A stretch of 64,000 nt of DNA. It comes from Gordonia spumicola. Its GTDB lineage: Bacteria > Actinomycetota > Actinomycetes > Mycobacteriales > Mycobacteriaceae. The translations under genes were made by a program, and so were the position numbers. Positions 20,713 to 30,881 of this stretch are shown here, in pieces; position 1 is the first letter of the stretch, and each line of letters begins with the position of its first letter. The notes beneath the pieces are model-generated. The model was not told the origin of the DNA. It saw only the letters and a list, made by a program, of their open reading frames with translations, and searched no databases. The stretch covers positions 1,922,001 through 1,986,000 of the forward strand of contig NZ_BJOV01000005.1 in assembly GCF_009932475.1 (NCBI RefSeq). The letters run 5' to 3'.

Positions 20713-22023
20713 GTGTTCACGTACTCGCGCGGAGCGATCGCAATCGTCACCATCTCTGCAGTCCTCGCCGTGTCGTCATGTTCGGCCCGATCGACAGGGC
20801 CCGACGACCCCGTCCCCGCCACCACGTCGAGCGACCATGTCAGCTCGACCGCCCCGTCCACGACGACCGCCGACAGCACGACAGTCGACCTGTCGTCCGA
20901 CGCGTGGATCACGAATCAGACGATCGCGAACACGTGCAACAACCCGGGGAATGCGGGATATCCGGTGCCGGGGAGCCGTGGAGCCGACACCGATCACACA
21001 GTGTTCGACGTGACGTCGGGCACGTGGCTGCCGGTCCCGCTGCCCCGAACCGATCGGGCCGGTGAGAAGTCCGAACACCTCGAATGCGTGATCACCGGTG
21101 ATCCGAAGGATCCCGTCGTCGTCTATGCGTCGACGATAGTCACCTCGGCCCAGGGTCGATCCGGCGAGAAACGCCGCGGTGAGGTGTACGCGATCAAAGT
21201 GCGCGGCGGTTCAGCCGACGACGCCGTCGACCTGTCCAGCATCCTCACGCCCGGAACCGGGCCGGACTACATCGACTTCAAGTCGTTTCCCGGAGGCTTC
21301 TTCCTGGGCGAAGTCGGCATCGACGTCGGCGGAGGACGCGTCGCACCGGGCCGTGGCCTCAAGCTCGTCACCTTGGACGACCACCTGAAGCCGACGGTCA
21401 CCAATGTCTTCCCGTTCTCGCCCCGCAACGTGAACGACATCGACGGCGTGGACATGTCGGTGAACGGCGACGTCACCCGCGTCGTCCTCGACAAGCCCGA
21501 CGCGGTTCTGAAGATCGGACGATTGGACTGGATCCGCACTACTCCGCGAGGATCGACGCCGCTCCCCGACAATCCGTCCATCTACGCCGCGGTCGGTCGG
21601 TTCGTCGTCTACCGGGTCAGTTCGACCAACGGGATCGTATTGATGGACACCGTCAGCGGCAAGAAGATCACCACCCCCTTCAAAGACTCGCTGCCTGGGG
21701 ATCCGCGGGTGTGGGGCAGCGTGGTGAAGATCGGCAACAGCTGGGTGGTCGACATGTCCACCGGCACCGTTCTGCTCGACTCGACGAAGGAGACGTCCCC
21801 CGCCAAGAACGCGCTGGCCGACCACTACCTCTACGTCGACGACGGCGCCGACAACCCGGTCATCGACCTGCGGACGGGACGGACAGTGTCGAAGGGCTGG
21901 ACCGTGAGGCCGGTCGGTCGAATCGAAGGATGGACGATCGTCAGCCACTCCGGCACCCTCGAACCGGACCGTCTTGAGCTCGTGAAGGACACGAACGGAA
22001 CTTATCCTGGCCCCTGGTGGTGA
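20713..22023 (+). CDS. Putative lipoprotein, beta-propeller-like, function unknown
   Basis: The 436-residue protein has a signal peptide with lipobox AVSSC (cysteine near residue 23), then a Ser/Thr-rich linker and a long domain of short beta-rich repeats (for example NGIVLMDTVSGKKI, NSWVVDMSTGTVLLDS). The pattern suggests a beta-propeller on the outer face of the membrane. I do not recognise a family. The start is a GTG immediately downstream of a -10 element, so initiation is likely leaderless. It is divergent from ligA and ends 21 bases before the YjbR-family gene. Confidence 0.75.
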   Translation: MFTYSRGAIAIVTISAVLAVSSCSARSTGPDDPVPATTSSDHVSSTAPSTTTADSTTVDLSSDAWITNQTIANTCNNPGNAGYPVPGSRGADTDHTVFDVTSGTWLPVPLPRTDRAGEKSEHLECVITGDPKDPVVVYASTIVTSAQGRSGEKRRGEVYAIKVRGGSADDAVDLSSILTPGTGPDYIDFKSFPGGFFLGEVGIDVGGGRVAPGRGLKLVTLDDHLKPTVTNVFPFSPRNVNDIDGVDMSVNGDVTRVVLDKPDAVLKIGRLDWIRTTPRGSTPLPDNPSIYAAVGRFVVYRVSSTNGIVLMDTVSGKKITTPFKDSLPGDPRVWGSVVKIGNSWVVDMSTGTVLLDSTKETSPAKNALADHYLYVDDGADNPVIDLRTGRTVSKGWTVRPVGRIEGWTIVSHSGTLEPDRLELVKDTNGTYPGPWW

Positions 22024-22044
22024 TCCACGCATACGGTGTAGCTC

Positions 22045-22431
22045 ATGCCGCATCCGATCATGTTCGACGACGACGATCCCGTTCTGGCGATGCTGCGCGA
22101 ACGCGCTCTCGCGCTGCCCGAGGCCACCGAGAAGGTGGCGCACGGGCGTCCGACATTCCGCTGCGGCAAGATGTTCGCGATGTACGGCGGCTCGCGGAAG
22201 GGTGAGACGAAGACTCCCCTGCCCAACGCGTTGCTCTTCATCCCCGACCCGGCCGAACACGAGGCGCTCACCCAGGACGACCGCTTCTTCGTCCCCGCCT
22301 ACGTCGGCGCGTACGGCTGGCTCGGCATCGACCTCGCGGCCGCCCCGGACTGGGACGAGGTGGCCGAGCTCCTCGACGCGTCGTTCCGTCAGATCGCCCC
22401 GAAGCGCGCGATCGCCGTCCTCGACGGCTGA
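22045..22431 (+). CDS. MmcQ/YjbR family protein
   Basis: The 128-residue protein belongs to the MmcQ/YjbR family, with the typical LALPEATEKVAHGRPTFRCGKMFAMY start and the KRAIAVLD end. The fold resembles a double-wing DNA-binding domain, and members are loosely annotated as DNA-binding, but function is unproven. It follows the lipoprotein gene closely and is followed by an overlapping inverted-repeat structure that probably terminates transcription. Confidence 0.88.
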   Translation: MPHPIMFDDDDPVLAMLRERALALPEATEKVAHGRPTFRCGKMFAMYGGSRKGETKTPLPNALLFIPDPAEHEALTQDDRFFVPAYVGAYGWLGIDLAAAPDWDEVAELLDASFRQIAPKRAIAVLDG

Positions 22432-22439
22432 CACCCGGT

Positions 22440-22491
22440 CGCTCCTCTCGGCTACATCCGCGGCATTCGGGAGAGGAGCGGATGTAGCCGA
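22440..22491. repeat. Interleaved inverted repeats (pseudoknot topology), probable terminator
   Basis: Two perfect inverted repeats interleave. CGCTCCTCTC (22440-22449) pairs with 22471-22480, and TCGGCTACATCCGC (22448-22461) pairs with GCGGATGTAGCCGA (22478-22491). The order left-A, left-B, right-A, right-B allows either hairpin, or an H-type pseudoknot in RNA. The element lies between convergent genes and could terminate both. Equivalently, the right half is a cyclic permutation of the reverse complement of the left half. Confidence 0.7.
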
Positions 22492-22511
22492 CGGGAGCGG
22501 GCAGACGATCG

Positions 22512-23537
22512 TCAGAGCGCAGACGGATCGGTGGCGAGGAGTTCGGCGGTGCGGGAGGCCAGGCGGAGGCCCGCGGCGGCCCACGCGGGGGTGGTGCCTG
22601 CGAATCCGCCGGTCGGGGTGACGACCACGTTGTCGCGCAGGACCCCGCGGTCGAGGCCGATCTCGTCGATCAGCGCGGCGAGACGCTGCGCGAGCTGGTC
22701 CGCGGTGACCGGAACCGCGGGCGGCGAGGCGGGGACGACAGCCGCGAGCATCACGCCGCCGCCGTCGAGGAACTCCGCCATCTTGTCCTTCTGCTCGTCC
22801 GGGAGCGGCCGCGACAGGTCGACTGTCACCGAGTACGACGACAGCAGCGGGCACAGGTCCGACTGCGGGGTCGCTCCGCCGTTGAGGATCATCGGCGCAC
22901 CGATCGTCGCGGCCATCTCCTCCAGACGTTGCGCCACCAGCGACACCGGGACGGGCGGGATGGCGTCCAGCCTGGTCAGCGGTTGCACGCTGCCGTTGAG
23001 GACGGCGTCGACCTGCGGCTCGTCGAGTTGGACGACGACCTCGGCCCCGAGTCGGCGCCGCAGTTCGCGGACGTGTTCGGCGAGCCCGTCGGACATCGAC
23101 GCGACGACGTCCATGCGCGCACCGCGATCGCGCACGAGCTTGTGGCCGTTGCGCAACTCAACCTGCGCGGAGAAGGTGAACGGACCGCACGACTGGACTT
23201 TGAGCAGTCGCCCGGTGTCGATGAGGCCGCTCGAGTCCCAGTGCTCTTCGAGGGCGTCGAGGTCGCGCGCCAACAGGTCGCGGGCGCGCCTGGTGACCGA
23301 ACCGGGCCGCGAGGTGAGTCGGTACGCGTCGTGGACCATCTCGAACGGCAGGTCGATGAGGATGGCGCCCGCGCGTCCGACCGAGTCGGCGCCCACCCCG
23401 CGCGCCGGGAGTTCGGGAACGAACGCGAAGTCCGTCTCGCCCGAGACGATCGCGACGGCCTCGGCCGGGTCGACGCCGGGCATCGGTCCGAGGCCGGTGC
23501 CGAGCCCGGTGGGCAGGCGCGGCGCGACGTCGTTCAC
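22512..23537 (-). CDS. MetE C-terminal-like protein (methionine synthase II family)
   Basis: The 341-residue protein resembles the UROD/MetE-like superfamily, with similarity to cobalamin-independent methionine synthase C-terminal domains, including [11 protein letters not shown] and the final [11 protein letters not shown]. It is about half the length of a full MetE and lacks the N-terminal homocysteine-binding half; an orthologue (Rv3015c) lies in the same order in M. tuberculosis. Its GTG start overlaps the mnmA stop by four bases, so it is translationally coupled to mnmA and the cysteine desulfurase. Methyl-transfer from another donor is possible but untested. Confidence 0.82.
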   Translation of the reverse strand: MNDVAPRLPTGLGTGLGPMPGVDPAEAVAIVSGETDFAFVPELPARGVGADSVGRAGAILIDLPFEMVHDAYRLTSRPGSVTRRARDLLARDLDALEEHWDSSGLIDTGRLLKVQSCGPFTFSAQVELRNGHKLVRDRGARMDVVASMSDGLAEHVRELRRRLGAEVVVQLDEPQVDAVLNGSVQPLTRLDAIPPVPVSLVAQRLEEMAATIGAPMILNGGATPQSDLCPLLSSYSVTVDLSRPLPDEQKDKMAEFLDGGGVMLAAVVPASPPAVPVTADQLAQRLAALIDEIGLDRGVLRDNVVVTPTGGFAGTTPAWAAAGLRLASRTAELLATDPSAL

Positions 23538-24637
23538 GCAGTGGCCTCGACGGTGGTCGCGATGCGACCGCAGCCGAGGACGAGGTCGCCGTTCGCGTCG
23601 TCGGCCGCGTACAGGACCGCGGCCTGCCCGCGGGCGACTCCGCGCAGCGGCGTCCGCAGGTCGATCCGGACGGCCGGACCGCCGTCCACCTCGATCGGGG
23701 TCGCGACGGCGGGTGCGAGCCCGCCGTGCGCGCGCACCTGGACGGTGCATTCGATCGGCCCGTCGGGGGTGACGCCGCTCGTCCAGATCGCTCGGACCGC
23801 GGTGATCGAGGTGACGTCGAGGTCGGTCGCCGATCCCACCGTGACGGTGCCCGACTCCGGGTCGATCCCGGTCACGTACCTGGGGCTGCCGTCCGCGCCG
23901 GGCCCGGCGATGCCGAGTCCCTTGCGCTGACCGATCGTGAAACCGTGGACGCCGTCGTGGTCGGCGAGCTTGCGCCCGGTCGCCTTCTCGATCACCGCAC
24001 CCGGGCGGATGCCGATACGCGCGCCGAGGAACGCACGCGTGTCGCCGGTCGGGATGAAGCAGATGTCGTGCGAGTCGGGCTTGTTCGCGACGGCGAGCCC
24101 GCGGCGCTCCGCCTCCTCGCGGATCTGCGGCTTCGGCGTGTCGCCGACCGGGAACATCGCCCGCGACAACTGGTCGTGGTCGAGGACCGCGAGCACGTAC
24201 GACTGGTCCTTGTCGGCGTCGACCGCGCGACGCAGCTCGCCGTTCTCCAGTCGTGCGTAGTGGCCGGTCGCGAGCGCGTCGAACCCGAGAGCCTCCGCGC
24301 GCTCGGCGAGCGCCGAGAACTTGATCTTCTCATTGCACGACAGGCACGGATTGGGTGTCTCACCGGCGGCGTAGGACGCGACGAACTCGTCGATCACGTC
24401 CTCCTTGAACCGGTCGGCGAAGTCCCACACGTAGAACGGGATGCCGAGGACGTCGGCCGCGCGGCGCGCGTCGTCGGCGTCCTCCCGCGAACAGCAGCCC
24501 CGAGACCCGGTGCGCAGGGCCCCGGGCGCCATCGACAACGCGAGATGCACGCCGACCACGTCGTGACCTGCCTCGACCGCCCTGGCGGCGGCGACCGCCG
24601 AATCGACCCCACCGCTCATCGCTGCGAGCACGCGCAT
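23534..24637 (-). CDS. mnmA: tRNA-specific 2-thiouridylase
   Basis: MnmA thiolates U34 in tRNA Lys, Glu and Gln using sulfur relayed from a cysteine desulfurase. The 367-residue protein has the PP-loop SGGVDS at residues 8-13, and the two catalytic cysteines in [12 protein letters not shown] (Cys98 is the usual one) and DSHDICFIP (Cys193). A CC pair near residue 48 is a feature of the actinobacterial form. It starts on the last base of the desulfurase stop codon (TGATG), so the sulfur donor and acceptor enzymes are coupled. Confidence 0.96.
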   Translation of the reverse strand: MRVLAAMSGGVDSAVAAARAVEAGHDVVGVHLALSMAPGALRTGSRGCCSREDADDARRAADVLGIPFYVWDFADRFKEDVIDEFVASYAAGETPNPCLSCNEKIKFSALAERAEALGFDALATGHYARLENGELRRAVDADKDQSYVLAVLDHDQLSRAMFPVGDTPKPQIREEAERRGLAVANKPDSHDICFIPTGDTRAFLGARIGIRPGAVIEKATGRKLADHDGVHGFTIGQRKGLGIAGPGADGSPRYVTGIDPESGTVTVGSATDLDVTSITAVRAIWTSGVTPDGPIECTVQVRAHGGLAPAVATPIEVDGGPAVRIDLRTPLRGVARGQAAVLYAADDANGDLVLGCGRIATTVEATA

Positions 24638-25860
24638 CAGCGTCTCCCTCCCGTTCGCGACCCCGCGCTGAGCAGTCCTGCCGCCCGCGCGCGGTTCACC
24701 ACCTCGCCGATCGCGTCGGCGACAGCGGTCACATCGTCATCGTCATTGTCGTGGGCGAGCGAGAAGCGGAGCGATCCGCGCGCCGTCGCCATGTCCAGGC
24801 CCATCGCCAGCAGCACGTGGCTGGCTGCGGCCACTCCGGCCGTGCAGGCCGAGCCCGTCGAGCACTCGACGCCCTTCGCGTCGAGGAGCATCAGCAGGGA
24901 GTCGCCCTCGCATCCCTCGAACGACACGTGGACGATCCCCGGCAGCGCATCCGCCGCGTCCGGGCGTCCGACGGCGCCGTTCACCCGGACGCCGCCGACG
25001 TCGACGAGCACATCGCGCAGCCGTTCCCGCAGTGCGACGACGCGCGCCGCGTGCTCGTCCCGGTTCTCGACGGACCACCGCAGCGCGGCGGCCATGCCCG
25101 CCGCAGCGGGCACGTCCTGAGTGCCCGACCGCAGGTCTCGTTCGTGGCCGCCACCGTGCAGCAGCGGTGTGCAGGCGACGTCGCGACGCAGGAGCAGCGC
25201 GCCGATCCCCTGAGGTCCGCCGAACTTGTGGCCCGCGATGCTCAACGCCGCGAGTCCGCTCGCCGCGAAGTCGACGGACAGGTGTCCGGCCGCCGCGATG
25301 GCGTCCGAGTGCACGGGGATCCCGTGGTCCGCGCCGAGACGGGCGACCTCGGCGACCGGCTGCACCGTGCCGACCTCGTTGTTCGCCCACATCACCGAGA
25401 TCACGGCGACCGAGTCGGCGTCGGCCGCCAGCAGATCGCGCAGGGCGTCGACGTCGACGACTCCGATCTCGTCGACCGGGAGGACGACGAGTTCGGCTCC
25501 GGCCTCGTCGACGAGCCACTGCGCCGGGTCGAGGATCGCGTGATGTTCGACGGCCGAGATCACGATCTTCCGACGGCGGTCGTCGTCGCGGCGTCGGGCC
25601 GCATAGACGCCCTTGAGCGCGAGATTGTCGGCTTCGGTGCCTCCGCTGGTGAAGATCACCTCGGAGGGTCGAGCCCCCAGATCGCGGGCGATCGACTCGC
25701 GCGCCTCTTCGAGGATGCGCCTGGCCCTGCGGCCGGAGCCGTGGAGCGACGACGAGTTGCCCGGGCGAGCCCATGCGGCCTCCATCGCCGCACGTGCCTG
25801 ACCGACGAGTGCGGTGGACGCTGCGTTGTCGAGGTAGGCGGGGTGCGAAGGCGTGGACAT
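24637..25860 (-). CDS. iscS: Cysteine desulfurase (IscS-like)
   Basis: This pyridoxal-phosphate enzyme removes sulfur from cysteine as a persulfide. The 407-residue protein has the PLP lysine in [12 protein letters not shown] and the sulfur-accepting cysteine in STGSACTAG. Genomic coupling to mnmA indicates that tRNA thiolation is a main use; the Fe-S cluster SufS system is usually encoded elsewhere in actinobacteria. The ATG at 25860 is preceded by GGTGGGG. An inserted three-gene cassette lies upstream where M. tuberculosis has the acyltransferase Rv3026c directly. Confidence 0.94.
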   Translation of the reverse strand: MSTPSHPAYLDNAASTALVGQARAAMEAAWARPGNSSSLHGSGRRARRILEEARESIARDLGARPSEVIFTSGGTEADNLALKGVYAARRRDDDRRRKIVISAVEHHAILDPAQWLVDEAGAELVVLPVDEIGVVDVDALRDLLAADADSVAVISVMWANNEVGTVQPVAEVARLGADHGIPVHSDAIAAAGHLSVDFAASGLAALSIAGHKFGGPQGIGALLLRRDVACTPLLHGGGHERDLRSGTQDVPAAAGMAAALRWSVENRDEHAARVVALRERLRDVLVDVGGVRVNGAVGRPDAADALPGIVHVSFEGCEGDSLLMLLDAKGVECSTGSACTAGVAAASHVLLAMGLDMATARGSLRFSLAHDNDDDDVTAVADAIGEVVNRARAAGLLSAGSRTGGRR

Positions 25861-25921
25861 GACCCCACCACGATAGCCGCGCCCGGTGACCAGGGGAAAA
25901 TCACCGACCGGACGCCGCCGG

Positions 25922-27301
25922 TCAACGCACTGTCTGTCCGACCGCGAGGACTCCCGCCGGATCGTGCTGCCGCGCCAGCGCCGCCAGCCACACCCTGGTG
26001 TCGTCGTCGTAGCAGCGCCCGATCGTCTCGGGATCGGACGAGGCGGTGAAGTTGGGCAGCCGCGCACCGTCGCTGAACGGTGCGAGCGCCGCAAGCACGG
26101 CCCGCGTCGCGTCGGGCACGACGTCGGCGATCGGCGGCGCGAGCACTCCGACGATCTGCACGTTGGCCGCCGCGCCGCGATGACAGAGCGCGCTGCGCGT
26201 GGCGCCCTCGCGGGCGAACGCACCGCCGAGCAGGCGCAACTCCACGAGCAGCAGTGGGCTCCCACTGGTCGGGCCCGCCTTGTCGACGAGCGCGGCGATC
26301 GTCTCCGGCGTGACCTCGCGGAGCAGGACCGAGTCTTCGAACACCGGCATCGGATCGGTCGGATCTGCGTGGATCCCGCCGATCGCCGCGTACGGCATCG
26401 GAGCCACGGCGTCGAGGATCGGCGGGGCCGCGGTGCGCATCGGCGCGAGGACTGTCGCGGCGGCCGCCGGATCGGCGAGGCTCGCGAAACGCACGGCGAC
26501 GGTGAATCGTCCGGCGAGCATCGGCGGAACGCCCGGCAGGTCCGGGAGTCGCAGCAGCGCGACCGACGTGTCGGCGTCGTCGGGCAGCGTCCGCGTCCAC
26601 GCCTGCCACGCGTGCAGGACGGCGGCGGCGTCGTCGCCGTCGAAGTAGAGTGCGCCGCCGTAGAAGCCGGTCAGCGGCAGCAGGTCGATCACCGTGTCGA
26701 CGACGACGCCAAGCGTCGCCTTGCCGCCGCGCAGTCCCCAGAACAGTTCCGCGTTCTCGTCCGGCGCCGCGCGCCGCACGCGGCCGTCGCCGGTGACGAC
26801 CGTGAACTCGCGAACATAGTCGGCCGCACTGCCGAGAGCCCGGACCATCGGACCGATGCCGCCACCGGTCAGCATGCCGATCACACCGACGCCAGGGGCA
26901 CTGCCGCAGACCGGGGCCAGACCGAGCGGCGTCGCCGCGTCGATGACCGCCTGCCAGCGCAGACCCGCTCCGACCGTCGCCGACCGCGTCACCGAGTCGA
27001 CGTGCAGTCGGTCCAGTCGGCCGGTGCGGACCAGCAGCGTGTTCCCGTCGAGTTCGGTGGCGCCGTGCCCGGTCGCGTGGACGGCGACGGTCATCGCGTT
27101 CGCCGCCGCGAATGCGACGACGGCGGCCACGTCGTCGGCGTCGATGACGTCGATCACCGCCCACGGCCGGCGGGACACCACCACGTTGAACGGGATCGTC
27201 GCGTATCCCGGGTCGCTGGGGCGATGCACGTCGCCGCGGACGGCTTCGCGCAGTTCGGCGATGTCCGCGCGGTCGATGCCTCGGTCGGTCTCGATGGTCA
27301 T
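25922..27301 (-). CDS. FAD-binding oxidoreductase, berberine-bridge-like
   Basis: The 459-residue protein has a PCMH-type FAD-binding domain (residues about 45-220) with HATGHGA, where His79 occupies the place of the residue that carries covalent FAD in related oxidases, and the flavin-binding GVIGMLTGGGIGPM segment. The C-terminus contains the BBE-like FTASSDPETIGRCYDDDTRVWLAALARQHDP, which resembles the NY-containing tail of secondary-metabolite oxidases. No signal peptide is visible. The gene has its own upstream region carrying three 11-bp-spaced CTTGG-type repeats, so it is probably controlled by the adjacent SARP regulator. Substrate unknown. An AGGAGGAAG ribosome site precedes the ATG. 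Confidence 0.88.
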   Translation of the reverse strand: MTIETDRGIDRADIAELREAVRGDVHRPSDPGYATIPFNVVVSRRPWAVIDVIDADDVAAVVAFAAANAMTVAVHATGHGATELDGNTLLVRTGRLDRLHVDSVTRSATVGAGLRWQAVIDAATPLGLAPVCGSAPGVGVIGMLTGGGIGPMVRALGSAADYVREFTVVTGDGRVRRAAPDENAELFWGLRGGKATLGVVVDTVIDLLPLTGFYGGALYFDGDDAAAVLHAWQAWTRTLPDDADTSVALLRLPDLPGVPPMLAGRFTVAVRFASLADPAAAATVLAPMRTAAPPILDAVAPMPYAAIGGIHADPTDPMPVFEDSVLLREVTPETIAALVDKAGPTSGSPLLLVELRLLGGAFAREGATRSALCHRGAAANVQIVGVLAPPIADVVPDATRAVLAALAPFSDGARLPNFTASSDPETIGRCYDDDTRVWLAALARQHDPAGVLAVGQTVR

Positions 27302-27368
27302 GGCACTTCCTCCTGTCGACGGCGGCGACCCGGTGATCGCCGCGGTGACAACAGCGTCTCCGGCCCCG

Positions 27369-27395
27369 CTTGTCGCGCACTTGGAGCGGGCTTGG
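27369..27395 (-). promoter_or_regulatory. Predicted SARP operator upstream of the FAD oxidoreductase
   Basis: Three plus-strand pentamers, CTTGT at 27369, CTTGG at 27380 and CTTGG at 27391, are spaced exactly 11 bp. Direct repeats at one-turn spacing are the known binding architecture of SARP regulators such as ActII-ORF4. The block is 68-94 bases upstream of the oxidoreductase ATG. The same triplet occurs upstream of the MFS gene (32403-32429). Confidence 0.7.
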
Positions 27396-27419
27396 AGAGC
27401 TCGCCGGGACGGCCGGAGG

Positions 27420-30400
27420 TCAGAGGAGGGCGCGCGCGGCGGACTCGACGCGAGGGAGGCCGAGGAGCCGGGCGTCGGACGCGATCACCGAGACCGCGGC
27501 GGAGCGCGGACCGCCGACGGGGAGGCGGGACGCGGCCAGGAGGCGGCAGCGCAGCAGCCCGGACGGGCTGTCGCCCTTCTCGCAGAGGGCCCGCGCCCGG
27601 AGCAGGGCGGCGTCGCCCGCCGCATCGTCGCCGAGCAGGAAGTGCAGTCGCGCGAGTGCGAGGTCGACCGGACCGACGCAGCCGACCTGACCGACCGTGG
27701 CGATGCATCCCCGGAACGGCGTCAGATACTCCAGGAACGACTGCGCGCGGTCGGCCAGACCGAGCTCGGCGACGAGGTCGGCGAGCACCGTCGCCTGCGC
27801 GAGCGACGTCCAGAACATCGGATGATCGTCCCGCGACCACAGGTCGATCATCGTGCGGACCGTCGCCTCGTCGCCCTGCGTCCACGCGACGGTCGCGACG
27901 CCCGCCGCCATCAGCCGCGCCACCTGGTCGTCGGGGGCCTGCGCGACGACCGACGCCGCCCAGTCCATGCGGCCGGACTCGTCGGTGCCGACGACGTCGT
28001 CGATCAACTCGCCGACGCCCTGCTGTCCGGCGAGCGCCATCAGCGCGAGCATTCCCGAGCCCGCGACGTACAGTTCGGTCTGCTGGTGCACGGTCATCGC
28101 GACCCGGAAGTGGTCGCGGGCCACGTCGAAGTCGGCGTGCCACACCGCGAGCGCCATCTCCATCCACCGCAACTGTGCACGCAGCACGGGAAGTCGCATG
28201 CGTTCGCTCCCGGAGATCGCCCGCCGGAGATGGCCGACCGTCGAGGGCAGATCGCCGAGGGTCAGCGCGGCCATCGTGACCACCGAGTCGGTGATGACCG
28301 AGTCGAGTTCGCGGTCGGCGTGCGTCATGCCCGAGATCCGCCCGGCGAGTGCGATCTGCTCCTGCGCATGCGATGCGACGCCGGAGTAGGTGATGAATCG
28401 AGCGAGCGCCGCATCGGCGGCGGCGTCCTCGTCGCCGACCTGCCCGGCCGCCTCATCGGCCCGCCGGAGCAGTTCCGCCGGTACGTCGGCGTCGCGGTGA
28501 TAGCAGTGCCCCACGGCGAGCGCCCCGAGGATTCCGACGAGCGCGCGCGGTCGGTCCGCGAACGCCTCCGACGCCTCCTGAAGCACCGCGTGCAGGCCGG
28601 CGGGCACCGCGGTCGGCGACATCCACGGCCAGCCGCCGCCCGCGCGCAGCAGGGTCCGTGCGAGCCGACCCGCGGTGTCCGCGGCGCCGTCGACGACCGC
28701 GTCGCGCAGCCGCGTCTCGACGGTGTCGAGGACGAGTTGGGCGCGGCCCGCCCTGGCGTTGGCTCCGAGCATCGCGACGAGCAGTTCGTCGCGTCGGGCG
28801 ACGTCGGCGTCGCCGCTCACGGCCGACTCGTACGTCGCGAGCGCACGCCCGTACCAGTACGCGGCGTTCTCCGAGTCCCACCGTCTCGTCGCGTCGTCGG
28901 CCGCCGCCCGGCAGGCCGTGACGATCTCGTCGATCTCGGCCACCGGGAGCGCCTCCAACAGATGGGCGGCTCTGGCCTGGATCGCGCCCGCGCCGTGCAC
29001 GTCGGCGAGGACGTCCGCGATCCGCTTGTGCATCCGGCAGCGCCGCAGCGGCGCGAGCGCCGCCGACGCCTGCTCGCGCAGCAGGGCGTGGGCGAACGCG
29101 GGCCGCCCGCTCGACGACGTCCAGACCACGATCGCATCGTCCGCCGCTTCATCGAGGCAGTCGGCGACGTCGGCCGTCGGCCGGTCCATCACCCGCGCCA
29201 GCAGGGTGACGTCGATGTCGTCGCCGAGAAGCGCCGCGTACCCGATCACCTCGCGCACCGGCGGGTCGAGCGTGTCGAGCCGTCGTTCCAGCACCGACCG
29301 CACCGCGTCGGGCATCCGCCCCGCGCGCCGACTCGCGGGGAGCCGCGCGTACTCGGTGACGAACAGCGGGTTGCCGCCGGTCCTCGCGGTGATCTCGAGC
29401 GCGTCGCCGGTGGACAGTCGTTCGCCCGCCACGAACCGGACGAGATCGCTCACCTCGTCCCGCGTCAGTCTCGGCACCGTCAGCACGTCGCCGCCCGCTC
29501 GGATCAGGGCGTCCCGCAGGCGCGAGGTCGCCGGGCCGATCTCCTCCTCCCGCACCGTCAGGACGACGCTCACACGCGGTCGGGTGAGGACCGAGGCGAG
29601 ATAGCCGAGCAGACCCGACGTCATCGGGTCCGCCCACTGGACGTCGTCGACGACGAGTGTCACGGGTGCGGCGGCCTGCAGCAGGCCCTGGACGCGTTCG
29701 TAGACGACGAACCGCGCCGTGTCGGCGTCGACTCCGGAGGGGATCGAGAGCACCTCGTCGGGGTCGGCCCCCAGTTCCCGGCACAGGTGACGCAGCGGCC
29801 ACCACGCGGGGATGCCCTCGGCGTCCGGGCACCGCACCCACACCGTCGTCTCGCCGCGCAGCCCGGCCAACCGGGTCGCCTCCTGTGCGAGACGCGTCTT
29901 GCCTATTCCGGCCGGTCCGACGAGCGCGAGCCATGCGGTGCCCGAACGGTCCGGGGCGTACAGTTCCGCGATCGACTCGACGAGCGCGGTCCGTCCGATG
30001 ATCGGAGCCGCGGCCTCCGTGTTCGGGTCGACGTCGACCCGAACGCTCCGCGGGACGTCCGCGGGTTCCCTCGCCTGCTCGGCTCCCGCCCAGTGCGGCG
30101 GGCGAGGCCACGCCGCGATCTCCGGGTCGTGCCGCAGGATCGCGCCCTGCAGTTCGCCGAGTTCCACACCGGGGTCGAGGCCGAGCTCGTCGCCGATCGC
30201 CCGCGAATGCTCGCCGAACAGCGCCAACGCCTCCGCGGCCCGACCCGCCCGGTACAGCGTGATCATGTGCAGCCAGACGCCGCGCTCGCGGAGCGGATCG
30301 CTCGCCCGGAGCGCCGTCACCTCGGTCGCCGCGGCCGCGATGTCGCCTGTCGCCAACAATGCGGTCACGTGGATCTCGGCGACGCCGAGCCGCGTCTCGG

Positions 30401-30881
30401 TCAGCGACGCCGCGGGCACCGACACCCAGTCGTGGTCGCCGAACTCGGCGAGCAGTTCACCCCGCCACCGATTCGCGAACTCCGCCGACAGCGCCAGCGC
30501 GTCGTCCCACCGCCGGTCGCGGCGCGCGTCGTGGGCGTCACGGGCGAGTCGTTCGACGTCGGCGACGTCGAACGAGTCGGACCCGAGATCCAGGCGGTAT
30601 CCGGGATTCACACGCTGGATGGGCGACGCCTCGCCGTCCGCGTCGCGCAGCAGTCGGCGCAGGTTGGAGATGTACGCCTGCAGGCTCGTCCCCGCCGCGG
30701 CGGGCTGATTCTCGCCCCACACCGAATCCATGATGCGGTCGCGGGACACGACGGCCCCGCGACCGAGGAGGAGTGCGGCCAGCACGGCCCGCTGCTTCGG
30801 AGACCCCAGGTCGACCGCGACACCGTCACGGATCACGGCCAGCGGACCGAGGGCTCGATACTCACGCATCGGCTCGCTCAT
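27420..30881 (-). CDS. Large SARP-family (AfsR-like) transcriptional activator with ATPase domain
   Basis: The 1153-residue protein has the domain order of large SARPs: an OmpR-like winged helix (about residues 8-97, LGSPKQRAVLAALLLGRGAVVS), a bacterial transcriptional activation domain (about 105-252), an AAA-type ATPase with Walker A GPAGIGKT at 322-329 and Walker B LVVDDVQW near 409-416, and a long helical repeat region to the C-terminus. Such proteins activate secondary-metabolite or stress genes by binding direct repeats at 11-bp spacing. It overlaps the upstream MFS gene by four bases, so the two are one operon. Likely targets are the two promoters in this cassette that carry 11-bp repeats. 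Confidence 0.92.
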   Translation of the reverse strand: MSEPMREYRALGPLAVIRDGVAVDLGSPKQRAVLAALLLGRGAVVSRDRIMDSVWGENQPAAAGTSLQAYISNLRRLLRDADGEASPIQRVNPGYRLDLGSDSFDVADVERLARDAHDARRDRRWDDALALSAEFANRWRGELLAEFGDHDWVSVPAASLTETRLGVAEIHVTALLATGDIAAAATEVTALRASDPLRERGVWLHMITLYRAGRAAEALALFGEHSRAIGDELGLDPGVELGELQGAILRHDPEIAAWPRPPHWAGAEQAREPADVPRSVRVDVDPNTEAAAPIIGRTALVESIAELYAPDRSGTAWLALVGPAGIGKTRLAQEATRLAGLRGETTVWVRCPDAEGIPAWWPLRHLCRELGADPDEVLSIPSGVDADTARFVVYERVQGLLQAAAPVTLVVDDVQWADPMTSGLLGYLASVLTRPRVSVVLTVREEEIGPATSRLRDALIRAGGDVLTVPRLTRDEVSDLVRFVAGERLSTGDALEITARTGGNPLFVTEYARLPASRRAGRMPDAVRSVLERRLDTLDPPVREVIGYAALLGDDIDVTLLARVMDRPTADVADCLDEAADDAIVVWTSSSGRPAFAHALLREQASAALAPLRRCRMHKRIADVLADVHGAGAIQARAAHLLEALPVAEIDEIVTACRAAADDATRRWDSENAAYWYGRALATYESAVSGDADVARRDELLVAMLGANARAGRAQLVLDTVETRLRDAVVDGAADTAGRLARTLLRAGGGWPWMSPTAVPAGLHAVLQEASEAFADRPRALVGILGALAVGHCYHRDADVPAELLRRADEAAGQVGDEDAAADAALARFITYSGVASHAQEQIALAGRISGMTHADRELDSVITDSVVTMAALTLGDLPSTVGHLRRAISGSERMRLPVLRAQLRWMEMALAVWHADFDVARDHFRVAMTVHQQTELYVAGSGMLALMALAGQQGVGELIDDVVGTDESGRMDWAASVVAQAPDDQVARLMAAGVATVAWTQGDEATVRTMIDLWSRDDHPMFWTSLAQATVLADLVAELGLADRAQSFLEYLTPFRGCIATVGQVGCVGPVDLALARLHFLLGDDAAGDAALLRARALCEKGDSPSGLLRCRLLAASRLPVGGPRSAAVSVIASDARLLGLPRVESAARALL

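Noticed and set aside
25866-25921. GACCGG/CCGGTC hairpin between the cysteine desulfurase and the FAD oxidoreductase gene as a terminator
   Set aside because: The stem is only six base pairs with no T run; such stems are expected by chance at this GC content.
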